Shown here: positions 36,927-44,869 of the stretch, one piece after another
How the letters are laid out: the number at the start of each line of letters is the position of its first letter
Position numbering within the stretch: the stretch's first letter is position 1
Assembly (NCBI RefSeq): GCF_030866785.1
Contig: NZ_CP133018.1
Coordinates: 2,294,001 to 2,358,000 of the forward strand
Length of the DNA: 64,000 bases
From: Agromyces protaetiae
Lineage (GTDB): Bacteria; Actinomycetota; Actinomycetes; Actinomycetales; Microbacteriaceae
Direction of reading: 5' to 3'
Program-made: the position numbers and the translations under genes
Notes under the pieces: model-generated
What the model was told of the DNA's origin: nothing
Seen by the model: only the letters and a program-made list of their open reading frames with translations
Database searches by the model: none

Positions 36927-37949
36927 TCAGCGGCCCCGGTCGGCGATCAGGACGACCAGGCGTTCGAGGGCGAAGACCGGGTCGCGTTCGGCGCCCTTGA
37001 CTGCCGCATCGGTCGCCGCGAGCGCCTCGATGACGCGCGCCAGCCCCGCATCCTCCCAGCCGACGAGGTCGCGCCGGGCGCGGTCGACCTGCCACGGCGC
37101 GAGCCCGAGGCTCGACGCGAGCTGCGCCGACGACCCCCTCGCGCCGTACACCTTCGCCATGGTGCGGATCTTCACCGCGAACGCGCCGACCATGGGGACC
37201 GGATCGGAGCCGGACTCGAGCGCTTGCCGCAGGGCGATGAGCGCCTCGCCCTGCCGGCCGGCGATGGCGGCGTCGGCGACCGCGAACGCGGTGGTCTCGA
37301 CGCGGCCGCCGTAGTACTTGGCGACGGTGCGTTCGTCGATGTCGCCCGGTGCGTCGGCGAGAAGCTGACGGCACGCCGCCGAGAGCTCGCCGAGGTCGTC
37401 GCTGAACGCCGCGACGAGCGCCCGGAGCGCGGCGGGCGCGATGCGTCGGCCGGCCGCCCGGAACTCGGCTGCGGCGAAGTCCTGCTTCTCGGCGTCCTTC
37501 TTCAGCTCGGCGCAGACGATCTCGATGGCATCACCACCACCCGCACGGATCGCGTCGAGCAGCTTCTTGCCTCGCATGCCGCCGCGGTGGCGAAGGACCA
37601 ACGTGGTCGACTCAGCGGTCGCCGGAAGATACTCCAGCGCGTCCAGCAGAAAGTCGTCGCTCGACTTCTCAACCCCCGACACCCGGATGAGTCGAGGCTC
37701 GCCGAAGAGCGACGGGCTCGCGAGCGTGAGCAATTCGCCGCGTCGATAGCCGTCGGCTTCCAGGTCGCTCACCTCGAGTGACGGGTCTTCGGATCGCAGG
37801 AAGTCGCGGAGCATGCCGATCGCGCGCTCCGCGAGCACGTTCTCGGGACCGGAGACGAGCACCACCGGCGCGGGCCGCACCTGATTCCACGCGAGTTGCG
37901 GGATCGCCGCCTTGCTCTTGGCCGATCCGCTGCCGCCGCGTGCTGCCAC
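36927..37949 (-). CDS. holA: DNA polymerase III subunit delta
   Basis: Clamp-loader delta subunit, which opens the sliding clamp; 340 residues. The N-terminal part has PVVLVSGPENVLAERAIGML, the family's degenerate P-loop region, and FGEPRLIRVSGVE, which contacts the clamp. The three-domain length is normal and the protein ends FALERLVVLIADRGR. GTG 37949 is chosen because GGAGAC lies four bases upstream; longer versions lack conservation. Its first 181 bases are overlapped on the same strand by the long comEC frame. Confidence 0.93.
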   Translation of the reverse strand: MAARGGSGSAKSKAAIPQLAWNQVRPAPVVLVSGPENVLAERAIGMLRDFLRSEDPSLEVSDLEADGYRRGELLTLASPSLFGEPRLIRVSGVEKSSDDFLLDALEYLPATAESTTLVLRHRGGMRGKKLLDAIRAGGGDAIEIVCAELKKDAEKQDFAAAEFRAAGRRIAPAALRALVAAFSDDLGELSAACRQLLADAPGDIDERTVAKYYGGRVETTAFAVADAAIAGRQGEALIALRQALESGSDPVPMVGAFAVKIRTMAKVYGARGSSAQLASSLGLAPWQVDRARRDLVGWEDAGLARVIEALAATDAAVKGAERDPVFALERLVVLIADRGR

Positions 37950-40492
37950 TGATGTCTCCGTTCGCCGACGCTCAAGTCTATGGTCGGCCGCCGACGCTCC
38001 CAGATCATGAGGTGATGCCGGGCCACCCACGCGCCGACGTCGCTCCGCTCAGCGCCGGCAGCGATCGTCTCAGCGCCGGCGCCGGCCGCGTCGGCGCGGG
38101 CACCGGCCGTGTCGGTGCGGACGCGCTCCGTCCACACCCGGAACGCGCCGTCCTCGAGCGAGAGCAGCGCCGTGCCGGAACGGTCGGTCCGCACGACGGC
38201 GGTCCCCGCATCCGCGAGCAGCTCGAGCAGCGACCCCGTCGGATGCCCGTACCCGTTGTCGGCGCCGACGCCGATGAGGCCCACCGTCGCGCCGAGTCGC
38301 GCGTAGAGGTCGGCGCTCTGATCGGCCGAGCCGTGGTGGGCGACTTTCACCAGATCGACGTCGGCGGGGTGGGCGTCGCGGAGCAGCCGCGCCTGCGCCG
38401 CTTCCCCGAGATCCCCGAGGAACAGACCGTCGAAGCCGGCTGTGCGCAGAGCGAGGACGACACTCGCATCGTTGCCGGGCTCCTCATCCGGCGGCGGCCA
38501 GAGCACCTCCCACGCTGCGGCCCCGAGACGCCCGCGCATCCCGGCCGTGACCTCGTGCGCGTCGGCTCCGCCGTCGACGAGCGGGCGGAGGGCACGCGTC
38601 GAACGGTCGCCGTCGAGCGGCCCGTGGATCACCGTGCTCACGCGCCCCGCGACGGCGGCGACCCCGGCGACATGGTCGGCGTCCCAGTGCGTGAGCACGA
38701 GCAGGTCGATGCGCTCGACCCCGGTGAGCGTGAGGCACCGTTCGAGCGCGGCCTCGTCGGGGCCGGTGTCGATGAGGGCGACGGCACCACCGTCTCGGAT
38801 CAGCACGGCATCGCCCTGACCGATGTCGCAGGCGGCGACGACCCAGTCGCCTGGCAGGCCGGCGCGCCGGAGCGCGGGCCCGCCGATCGCCACCCCGACC
38901 GGCACGGCGACCGCGAGCAGCGCCACGCCGGCTACCGCGCGGATCATCCAACGTGGACGGCGGCGCGCGAGCAGCAGCCACACTCCTGCCCCGGTGCCCA
39001 CGGCGAGCAGCAGCGCGCCTCCCGCATCGGCGACCCACGGCACCCGCGCGACCGGCAACGCCGCCACGCCGTGCGCGACGAGCGCGATCCACGTGGCCGG
39101 CGCCGCGGCGACCTGCATCGCCGCGAATCCGACCGACGGGAGCAGCGGGAGCAGCAGACAGCCGGCCAGCCCGGCCATCGTCGCGGCCGGGGCCGCCGGA
39201 CCGGCGAGCAGGTTCGCCACGACGCCGTACGACGCGATCGCGGGGTCGAGCAGGATGAGCACGGGCTGACATGCCGATTGCGCGGCGATGGGCACCGCGA
39301 GCGCCATCGCGAGCGCCCGGGGCATGACCCGTGACAGGCGCGCGCCGAGGGGTCCGGCGAGGAGCAACAGGCCGGCCGTCGCGCACACCGAGAGCGCGAA
39401 GCCGTAGTCTCGCGCGATCCACGGGTCGGCGGTCAAGAGCAGGATCACCGCGAGTGACAGCGCCGCGACGCCGCCGCCCGGGCGACCGAACGCGGTCGCG
39501 ACCAGAACGATCACGGCCATCGTCGCCGCGCGCACCACGCTGGCCTCTGGGGTGACCAGCGCGACGAATCCCGCGAGCGCGACGAGCGCCACGAGCACCC
39601 GGACGATCCTGGGTGCGCCGCACGCGGCGGCGAGGGCGAACGCCAGCGCGGTCACGATCGCGCAGTTGGCGCCCGAGACCGCCGTGAGGTGGGCGAGCGA
39701 AGACACCTTCATGTCGGCGTCGAGCTGCTCGCCGACCGCGCTCGTGTCGCCGATCGCGAGGCCGGGCACGAGCGCACCGCCGTCGCCGCCCAGCCGGCCG
39801 GCCTCAGCCGCGAAGCTCGAACGGAGATCGGCCGTCCAGGCGAGGAATCCGGCCGGCGGCGCCGTCGCGACGTCGCCTGTGGGCCGGAGCCGGAATGCCG
39901 ACGCCTCAGCCGCGGGTCCGAGATCGACGCGGGCGGAGAACGCCGCGCGCGCGCCGAACACCAGGCCGGGCTTCCCTGGGCCGATCACACTCACGGCGAC
40001 CCGTGGCACCGGCGCGCCGTCGACGTCGACGATGACCGCCCGGTACCGCACGCGCGACACCTCGTGTGCCCACGCGGGCACCGCGCTCGTCGTCACCGCA
40101 CGCGGCGCACTCGTGACCTCGACGACGACGTCGACCTCGCGCGCCGACTCGGCCGCCGCACGCAGCGGCGAGGCGTCGCGCACCTCCGCGGTCACCGTCA
40201 CCGACTGCGTCACGAGCGCGGCCGCAGCCGTCGCGAGGAGTGCCGCCGCGATCACCGACCTGTACGCCCTTCCGAGACGTCGGCGAAGCAGGACCAGCGC
40301 GACCGCGAGGCCACAGGCCGCCGTCCATGCGACGACCGTCGGAAGCCAGCCCGGCACCCCCGCATCGGGTGCTGCGACGGTGACCCAGGCCGAGACCCAC
40401 GCGAGGCAGGCGGGCGTCAGCAGACGCAGATCTCTCGTGCGAACGGGTTCGGCGCCGCGGTTCACCGCGCGCGGCCCGTCGCCGAACCCCAT
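37769..40492 (-). CDS. comEC: ComEC/Rec2-family competence protein
   Basis: DNA-uptake channel protein, 907 residues if the frame is used to its stop. After an N-terminal DUF4131-like part with several helices comes the Competence domain (HLTAVSGANCAIVTALAFA and following helices). The C-terminal metallo-beta-lactamase-like domain has LVLTHWDADHVAG and VAHHGSADQSADL. The recognisable domain ends around ALLSLEDGAFRVWTERV. The remaining about 100 residues are Ala/Arg/Ser-rich and partly read through holA in another frame. ATG 40492 is chosen; a GTG at 40585 is possible and an in-frame TGA blocks anything longer. Confidence 0.88.
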   Translation of the reverse strand: MGFGDGPRAVNRGAEPVRTRDLRLLTPACLAWVSAWVTVAAPDAGVPGWLPTVVAWTAACGLAVALVLLRRRLGRAYRSVIAAALLATAAAALVTQSVTVTAEVRDASPLRAAAESAREVDVVVEVTSAPRAVTTSAVPAWAHEVSRVRYRAVIVDVDGAPVPRVAVSVIGPGKPGLVFGARAAFSARVDLGPAAEASAFRLRPTGDVATAPPAGFLAWTADLRSSFAAEAGRLGGDGGALVPGLAIGDTSAVGEQLDADMKVSSLAHLTAVSGANCAIVTALAFALAAACGAPRIVRVLVALVALAGFVALVTPEASVVRAATMAVIVLVATAFGRPGGGVAALSLAVILLLTADPWIARDYGFALSVCATAGLLLLAGPLGARLSRVMPRALAMALAVPIAAQSACQPVLILLDPAIASYGVVANLLAGPAAPAATMAGLAGCLLLPLLPSVGFAAMQVAAAPATWIALVAHGVAALPVARVPWVADAGGALLLAVGTGAGVWLLLARRRPRWMIRAVAGVALLAVAVPVGVAIGGPALRRAGLPGDWVVAACDIGQGDAVLIRDGGAVALIDTGPDEAALERCLTLTGVERIDLLVLTHWDADHVAGVAAVAGRVSTVIHGPLDGDRSTRALRPLVDGGADAHEVTAGMRGRLGAAAWEVLWPPPDEEPGNDASVVLALRTAGFDGLFLGDLGEAAQARLLRDAHPADVDLVKVAHHGSADQSADLYARLGATVGLIGVGADNGYGHPTGSLLELLADAGTAVVRTDRSGTALLSLEDGAFRVWTERVRTDTAGARADAAGAGAETIAAGAERSDVGAWVARHHLMIWERRRPTIDLSVGERRHQWQHAAAADRPRARRRSRNSRGIRCGPRRWCSSPVPRTCSRSARSACSATSCDPKTRHSR

Positions 40493-40811
40493 CGCCGACA
40501 CGCGCCGGCTGGAGACCGAGCCCCGATCAGTGCCCGCGCCCCGGCCGGGCGCACCGGCCCAGCGCTGACCGCGTGCGCCCTGCACCGGTCACCGCCCGCA
40601 CGCCGAGCAGGCTCGCCATCGCGGTCAGGCTCCGCACGCCGCCCAGACTCCCCGCTCCGGCCCGGCTGCCCATGCCGGCCGCGCTCCGCGCCCGCGCGAC
40701 GCTCCGGGGCCACATCGCCTGCGCAACGCGCAGCGTCACGTCCGCGTGCTGCAGCAGGGCCGGGTCTCGCGGCGCCGTCGGCTGTTCCGGCCCTCGGGCC
40801 CGAGACGATCA
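40493..40811 (-). other. Spacer between comEA and comEC without a convincing gene
   Basis: This 319-base stretch lies inside a gene pair that is usually adjacent or overlapping. One minus-strand frame (GTG 40739 to 40527, 70 residues) has GC-rich third positions and repeats of the GVRSL/GVRAV type. It has no ribosome site, domain or promoter that I can recognise. The DNA contains degenerate repeats of GGCGTGCGG. It could be a decayed minisatellite or an N-terminal remnant of comEC. Confidence 0.4.
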
Positions 40812-41516
40812 TCACAGGCCCACCAGATCGACGAGCCCGGCGAACGTCGCGTCGCCGATGCCGGCAACCTCACGCAACTGGTCGACGCTCGTGAACGGAC
40901 CGTTCGCGTCGCGCCAGTCGAGGATGCGCTGGGCGAGCGCGGGCCCGATCCGCGGCAGCGTGTCGAGATCGGCAAGCGTCGCCGCGTTCAGGTGGACGAG
41001 CCCGTCGCCGGATGCCCCGCCGCCCGCCGCTCCCGGCGCACCCGCTGCGCCGGGAGCTCCCCCGGCGTCGCCGGCTGCCACCTCGCCGACCTTCGGCACC
41101 CTGATCTGCTCGCCATCGGCGACGGCCCGCGCGAGATTCACGCCCGCCGGGTCGGCGTCGCCCAGCAGCCCGCCCGCCGCCGCGATCGCGTCGACGACCC
41201 GCGCCCCCGCGGTCAGCTCGACGAGCCCCGGCCTCGCGACGGCCCCGAGCACGTGGACGAGCAGCACTGCTCCGGGGTCGCCGGCCGCGACGTCGGTCCC
41301 CGCCGTCGCGGCCTCGTCGCCCTCGGCGGCCCCCTCGGCCCCGCGGGTGATCAGCTCTCCGTGTTCACCGCCTCCTCCGGCGGACAGCACCGCGGCGACC
41401 GCCACCGCCAGCAGGAAACACACGATCGCCGCACCGACCGCGGTCCGGGCCTTCTTCGGCGCACGACGCGCGGACGCATCGAGCTTGGCCAGCGGGTCGG
41501 GGTCGTCTGCATCCAT
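40812..41516 (-). CDS. comEA: ComEA-family DNA-binding protein
   Basis: Membrane-anchored DNA receptor of the competence system, 234 residues. One helix (about residues 33-53) anchors it. A SLBB domain follows (VHVLGAVARPGLVELTAGAR to EQIRVPKVGE). A Gly/Ala-rich linker leads to the C-terminal helix-hairpin-helix pair, VHLNAATLADLDTLPRIGPALAQRI and the second hairpin REVAGIGDATFAGLVDL. ATG 41516 is supported by TACGGT ending six bases upstream; the longer frame is rejected. With comEC it suggests, but does not prove, natural DNA uptake; assembly pilus genes are not here. Confidence 0.92.
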   Translation of the reverse strand: MDADDPDPLAKLDASARRAPKKARTAVGAAIVCFLLAVAVAAVLSAGGGGEHGELITRGAEGAAEGDEAATAGTDVAAGDPGAVLLVHVLGAVARPGLVELTAGARVVDAIAAAGGLLGDADPAGVNLARAVADGEQIRVPKVGEVAAGDAGGAPGAAGAPGAAGGGASGDGLVHLNAATLADLDTLPRIGPALAQRILDWRDANGPFTSVDQLREVAGIGDATFAGLVDLVGL

Positions 41517-41522
41517 GCGGGG

Positions 41523-41528
41523 ACCGTA
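41523..41528 (-). promoter_or_regulatory. -10 box of comEA, leaderless type
   Basis: TACGGT, a six-base spacer, then ATG 41516. Confidence 0.55.
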
Positions 41529-41616
41529 AGCGACACGCGCCGCCGAAGATCCGCACTCGGCCCGAATTGTGGAGAGTGCGCCGTCGCGCGTCGGTTGTCG
41601 ACACGCTCCGACGCCC

Positions 41617-42813
41617 TCAGGGCGCGTCGATCGATCGCGGAGACACGGACTGCCGCGACACCCGGCCCTCGGCGGCCCGCCGGTAGGCGCCGGGCGAGGT
41701 GCCGAGCTCCCGTTTGAACATGACGCCCATGTACTCGGCGTGCGGGAAGTCGAGCTCTTCGGCGATGCGGGGCAGCGTCCAATCGGTGGTCGTGAGCAGC
41801 TCAGCCACGCGTGCGATCCGCGCACGCACGATCTCACCATGCACGGTTCGGCCGAGGAGCTTCGTCAGCCGGAGGTCGAGTGCGCGTCGCGACAGCCCGA
41901 CGTGACGGAGCACCGACTCGACGAGGATCGCGGTGTCGGACCGGTCACGGATGAAGCGCATGGCCGCCGCCGCGAGCGGATCGTCCACCGAGACGAGATC
42001 GGTCGACTGGCGCGTGGCGATGCGTCGGGGTGGTATCGGTCGCAAGCCAGGCGCCTGCGGCCTGCCGGCCATCATGTGGTCGAGGAGCTCAGCTGCGAGG
42101 AATCCGGTGCGCGCCGCATCCGGCTCGATACTGGACAGCTGCGGGCTGGTGAGCGTGCAGAACAGCTCGTCGTTGTCGACGCCGAGCACGGCGACCTCGT
42201 CGGGCACCCGCACCCCGGCGATCTTGCACGCTTCGAGCACCTCCTGGCCCGCGACGTCATAGCAGGCGAGCAATCCGATGGGATGGGGCAGGCGGCGCAC
42301 CCACAGTGCGAGCCGCTCACGCTCACTCGACCTGCGTCCCGACGCGTCCAACGCGAAGGTGTGCGCAACGGTGCCGCGCCGCGCCGCCTCCTCGGCGAAG
42401 GCGTCGCCACGCGCGAGGGACCAGCCGTAGCGCTCGTCGCCGCAGTAGGCGAACTCTCGGAGACCGAGACGGGCGAAATGCTCCACGGCCCACGCCGCGA
42501 TCTGCCGGTCGTCGGTCTCGACGATGGGCAGTTCCGGCATGAGCCGTTTGGCACTCAGATCGACGGTGGGAAGGTCGAGGGCGCGGATGACCTCGGCGGT
42601 CCCGGTCGTCTCGACGCGGGCGAGCACGCCGTGCCCGCGCCACCCCTCGAGCCACGAGTAATCCGTCTCGAGCCGACTGTGCTCGGCAAGGTACAACGAC
42701 CACCGCGGGCGCTCGGCGGCGAAGCTCCGGATGCCTGCGAGCAGGCCCCGCGCATAGGCGTTCGACGTCTCGACCAGCAGCGCGACATGGCGGGTCGGTG
42801 AGGAGGTTCGCAC
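41617..42813 (-). CDS. XylR-like AraC-family sugar-responsive regulator
   Basis: A 398-residue regulator with the XylR layout: an N-terminal periplasmic-binding-protein-like ligand domain (HVALLVETSNAYARGLLAGI through LGVDNDELFCTLTSPQLSSI, as in LacI/GalR proteins), and a C-terminal AraC DNA-binding domain from about residue 285. The two helix-turn-helix units are VESVLRHVGLSRRALDLRL and RIAEELDFPHAEYMGVMFKRELG. It is divergent from the sugar operon at 42901 and almost surely controls it. TAGAAT ends six bases before GTG 42813, and an AGAATTCT palindrome covers that box, which suggests autoregulation. Binding-site and sugar identity are not known. Confidence 0.9.
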   Translation of the reverse strand: MRTSSPTRHVALLVETSNAYARGLLAGIRSFAAERPRWSLYLAEHSRLETDYSWLEGWRGHGVLARVETTGTAEVIRALDLPTVDLSAKRLMPELPIVETDDRQIAAWAVEHFARLGLREFAYCGDERYGWSLARGDAFAEEAARRGTVAHTFALDASGRRSSERERLALWVRRLPHPIGLLACYDVAGQEVLEACKIAGVRVPDEVAVLGVDNDELFCTLTSPQLSSIEPDAARTGFLAAELLDHMMAGRPQAPGLRPIPPRRIATRQSTDLVSVDDPLAAAAMRFIRDRSDTAILVESVLRHVGLSRRALDLRLTKLLGRTVHGEIVRARIARVAELLTTTDWTLPRIAEELDFPHAEYMGVMFKRELGTSPGAYRRAAEGRVSRQSVSPRSIDAP

Positions 42814-42827
42814 GTAAGAATTCTACG
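42813..42827. promoter_or_regulatory. Near-palindrome over the regulator's promoter
   Basis: CGTAAGAATTCTACG, with the perfect centre AGAATTCT, overlaps the TAGAAT -10 box (42820-42825, minus strand) and the first base of the regulator gene. A bound protein would block regulator transcription. The plus-strand operon probably uses TAGCGT at 42872-42877 as its -10 box. Confidence 0.4.
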
Positions 42828-42900
42828 GATCAATGCGTAATCGCGCATGGAGCCGCAAGGGTCAGCCCGCATAGCGTGGCGTCCAGGAGGTCGCTCAACG

Positions 42901-44040
42901 ATGACGATGAAAGTACGGATTGCGCTCGCCGGCCTGGGATTCGGTGCCGAGTTCATCCCGATCTACCAGGCCCACCCCGACGCCGAGCTGGTCGCACTCT
43001 GCCAACGCAACGAGCACTCGCTCACGACGATCGCGGACCGGTTCCAGGTCCCCCGACGCTTCACCAGTTACGACGAGCTCGTGGCCGATCCCGACATCGA
43101 CGCCGTGCACATCAACACCCCCATTCCCGATCACGCCGCGCACACGATCGCGGCGCTCGAGGCGGGGAAGCACGTCGCGTGCACCGTGCCGATGGCGACG
43201 ACCCTCGACGAGTTGCGCGCGATCGTCGCTGCGGCCAAGGCCTCCGGGCGCAACTACATGATGATGGAGACCGTCGTTTACTCACGCGAGTACCTCCACG
43301 TGCGCAGCCTCGTGGACGACGGCACCATCGGACGGATCCAGTTCCTCCGAGGGTGGCATTTCCAGGAGATGGCCGGCTGGCCCGGATACTGGGAAGGGCT
43401 GCCACCCATGCACTACGCGACCCACGCGGTGAGCCCCGTGCTCGCGCTGGCCGGTGCGCTCGCCGAGAGCGTCGTCTGCCACGGATCCGGACGGATCTCG
43501 CCCGAGCTCACTGCACACTACGGGTCGCCGTTCGCCGTCGAGAGCGCCCTCATCGCTCTGCGCAACTCGAATGTGAGCGCAGAGATCGCCCGTTCCCTCT
43601 TCGAGACGGCACACGAGTACGTCGAGGGATTCACCGTGTTCGGCGATCGGGCGACGTTCGAGTGGGAGCAGACGCAGGATGCCGGTCACGTGCTGCACGT
43701 CGGTGAGAAGCCACGACGCGTCGAAGTTCCCGACTTCGCGCACCTCCTGCCGGCCGAAGTCGCACGATTCACCACGCGCGGCGTCTACGACGAGGACAAC
43801 GAGCATCTCTCGTTCGTCCAGGGCAGTGGACACGGCGGCTCCCACCCGCATCTCGCGCACGAGTTCGTGCGAAGCATCGTCGAGGGTCGCCCGGCGGCCA
43901 TCGACGCCGAGGTCGCGGCCAACTGGACCGCGGTCGGTATCTGCGCGCACGAATCGGCGATGCGTGGCGGCGAACGCGTGCGCATCCCCGACTTCGCCGG
44001 GGAGCTCGCCGCAGGGAAACAGGCCGAGGCGGTCATCTGA
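42901..44040 (+). CDS. Gfo/Idh/MocA-family oxidoreductase with altered EKP motif
   Basis: NAD(P)-dependent sugar dehydrogenase-like protein, 379 residues. The Rossmann start is RIALAGLGFGAEFIPIYQAH. The family's conserved EKP lysine element, expected after GKHV, here reads GKHVACTVPMATT: both Glu and the catalytic/structural Lys are replaced. The C-terminal beta-sheet domain is full length. GGAGG about ten bases before ATG 42901 sets the start. First gene of the operon; its last base is the first of the next gene's ATG. Typical roles are oxidation or epimerisation of sugars through 3-keto intermediates, but the lost Lys leaves its activity uncertain. Confidence 0.88.
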   Translation: MTMKVRIALAGLGFGAEFIPIYQAHPDAELVALCQRNEHSLTTIADRFQVPRRFTSYDELVADPDIDAVHINTPIPDHAAHTIAALEAGKHVACTVPMATTLDELRAIVAAAKASGRNYMMMETVVYSREYLHVRSLVDDGTIGRIQFLRGWHFQEMAGWPGYWEGLPPMHYATHAVSPVLALAGALAESVVCHGSGRISPELTAHYGSPFAVESALIALRNSNVSAEIARSLFETAHEYVEGFTVFGDRATFEWEQTQDAGHVLHVGEKPRRVEVPDFAHLLPAEVARFTTRGVYDEDNEHLSFVQGSGHGGSHPHLAHEFVRSIVEGRPAAIDAEVAANWTAVGICAHESAMRGGERVRIPDFAGELAAGKQAEAVI

Positions 44041-44858
44041 TGGCGCCGGCAGGCCCCATCGTCACGGTCGCGACCATCTGCTTCGACGGCTTCGGCGACG
44101 AGGATTTCGCACCGACCTTCGCGTCCGCATCCGAACTCGGCGTGCGGGACATCGAGTTCAACGCCTGGTATCCGCGAAACCTCACGCCGGCCGGGATCGC
44201 GCGGATTGTCGAGCGCTGCACGACGGCGGGGCTCAGGCCCGCCGCGCTCCAGGTCTCTGCGTTCGCCCCTGGACCGGAACCGCACGATCTGACGCGCGAG
44301 GTCTCGAGGTGGATGTGGCTCCTCGACGCCGCACAGCGACTGGGCGTCTCCGTCGTCAAGGCCACCGGATCGGCGCGCGGGGAACGAGGCGGGCTCGACG
44401 CCGTCGTCGCCCTGCTCCGCGAGGTCGCTCCCGCGGCGCAGGCTTCCGGGATCACGATCGCGATCGAGAACCATGCCCGGAACGTGATCGAGTTCCCCGA
44501 GGACTATCGGCGGATCTTCGCGGATGTGGAGTCGCCGGCCATCGGAATGTGCCTCGACACCGGCCACTTCGTGGCGTCCGGCGTCGATCCGCTCGACATC
44601 GTCGACGAGTTCGCCGCGCGTGTCGTGCACGTGGACCTGAAGGACTGCACCGGTGCGGGCGGGGACTTCGTCCGATTCGGCGAGGGCGTCGTGGACTTCG
44701 ACACGATCCTCTCCCGGGTCGTCGCAACCGGATACACCGGACACCTCGTCGTCGAGCTCCCGCTCGTCGATCGGTCGACGATGATCGCCGACCTCACCGC
44801 GGGCGCGGTGATCGCATCGCGCTCCGCTCATCCGAACCATCCACCCACCGAGGAATGA
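44040..44858 (+). CDS. Sugar phosphate isomerase/epimerase-type TIM-barrel protein
   Basis: Xylose-isomerase-like TIM barrel, 272 residues. Metal ligands expected of the family are visible: Glu in ITIAIENHARN, Asp and His in CLDTGHFVA, Asp in VHVDLKDC and Glu in HLVVELPLVD. Such proteins isomerise or epimerise keto-sugars, and relatives cleave or hydrate 3-keto-glycosides. It is translationally coupled to the preceding oxidoreductase, sharing one base. The pairing of a Gfo/Idh/MocA enzyme with this barrel is common in pathways for unusual sugars and inositols. Confidence 0.88.
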   Translation: MAPAGPIVTVATICFDGFGDEDFAPTFASASELGVRDIEFNAWYPRNLTPAGIARIVERCTTAGLRPAALQVSAFAPGPEPHDLTREVSRWMWLLDAAQRLGVSVVKATGSARGERGGLDAVVALLREVAPAAQASGITIAIENHARNVIEFPEDYRRIFADVESPAIGMCLDTGHFVASGVDPLDIVDEFAARVVHVDLKDCTGAGGDFVRFGEGVVDFDTILSRVVATGYTGHLVVELPLVDRSTMIADLTAGAVIASRSAHPNHPPTEE

Positions 44859-44869
44859 AGGACACTGCG

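Noticed and set aside
43679..44869. Upstream extension of the sugar-binding-protein frame across the TIM-barrel gene
   Set aside because: The lipoprotein signal and ribosome site fix the start at 44870; the extension is an out-of-frame reading of the TIM-barrel gene.
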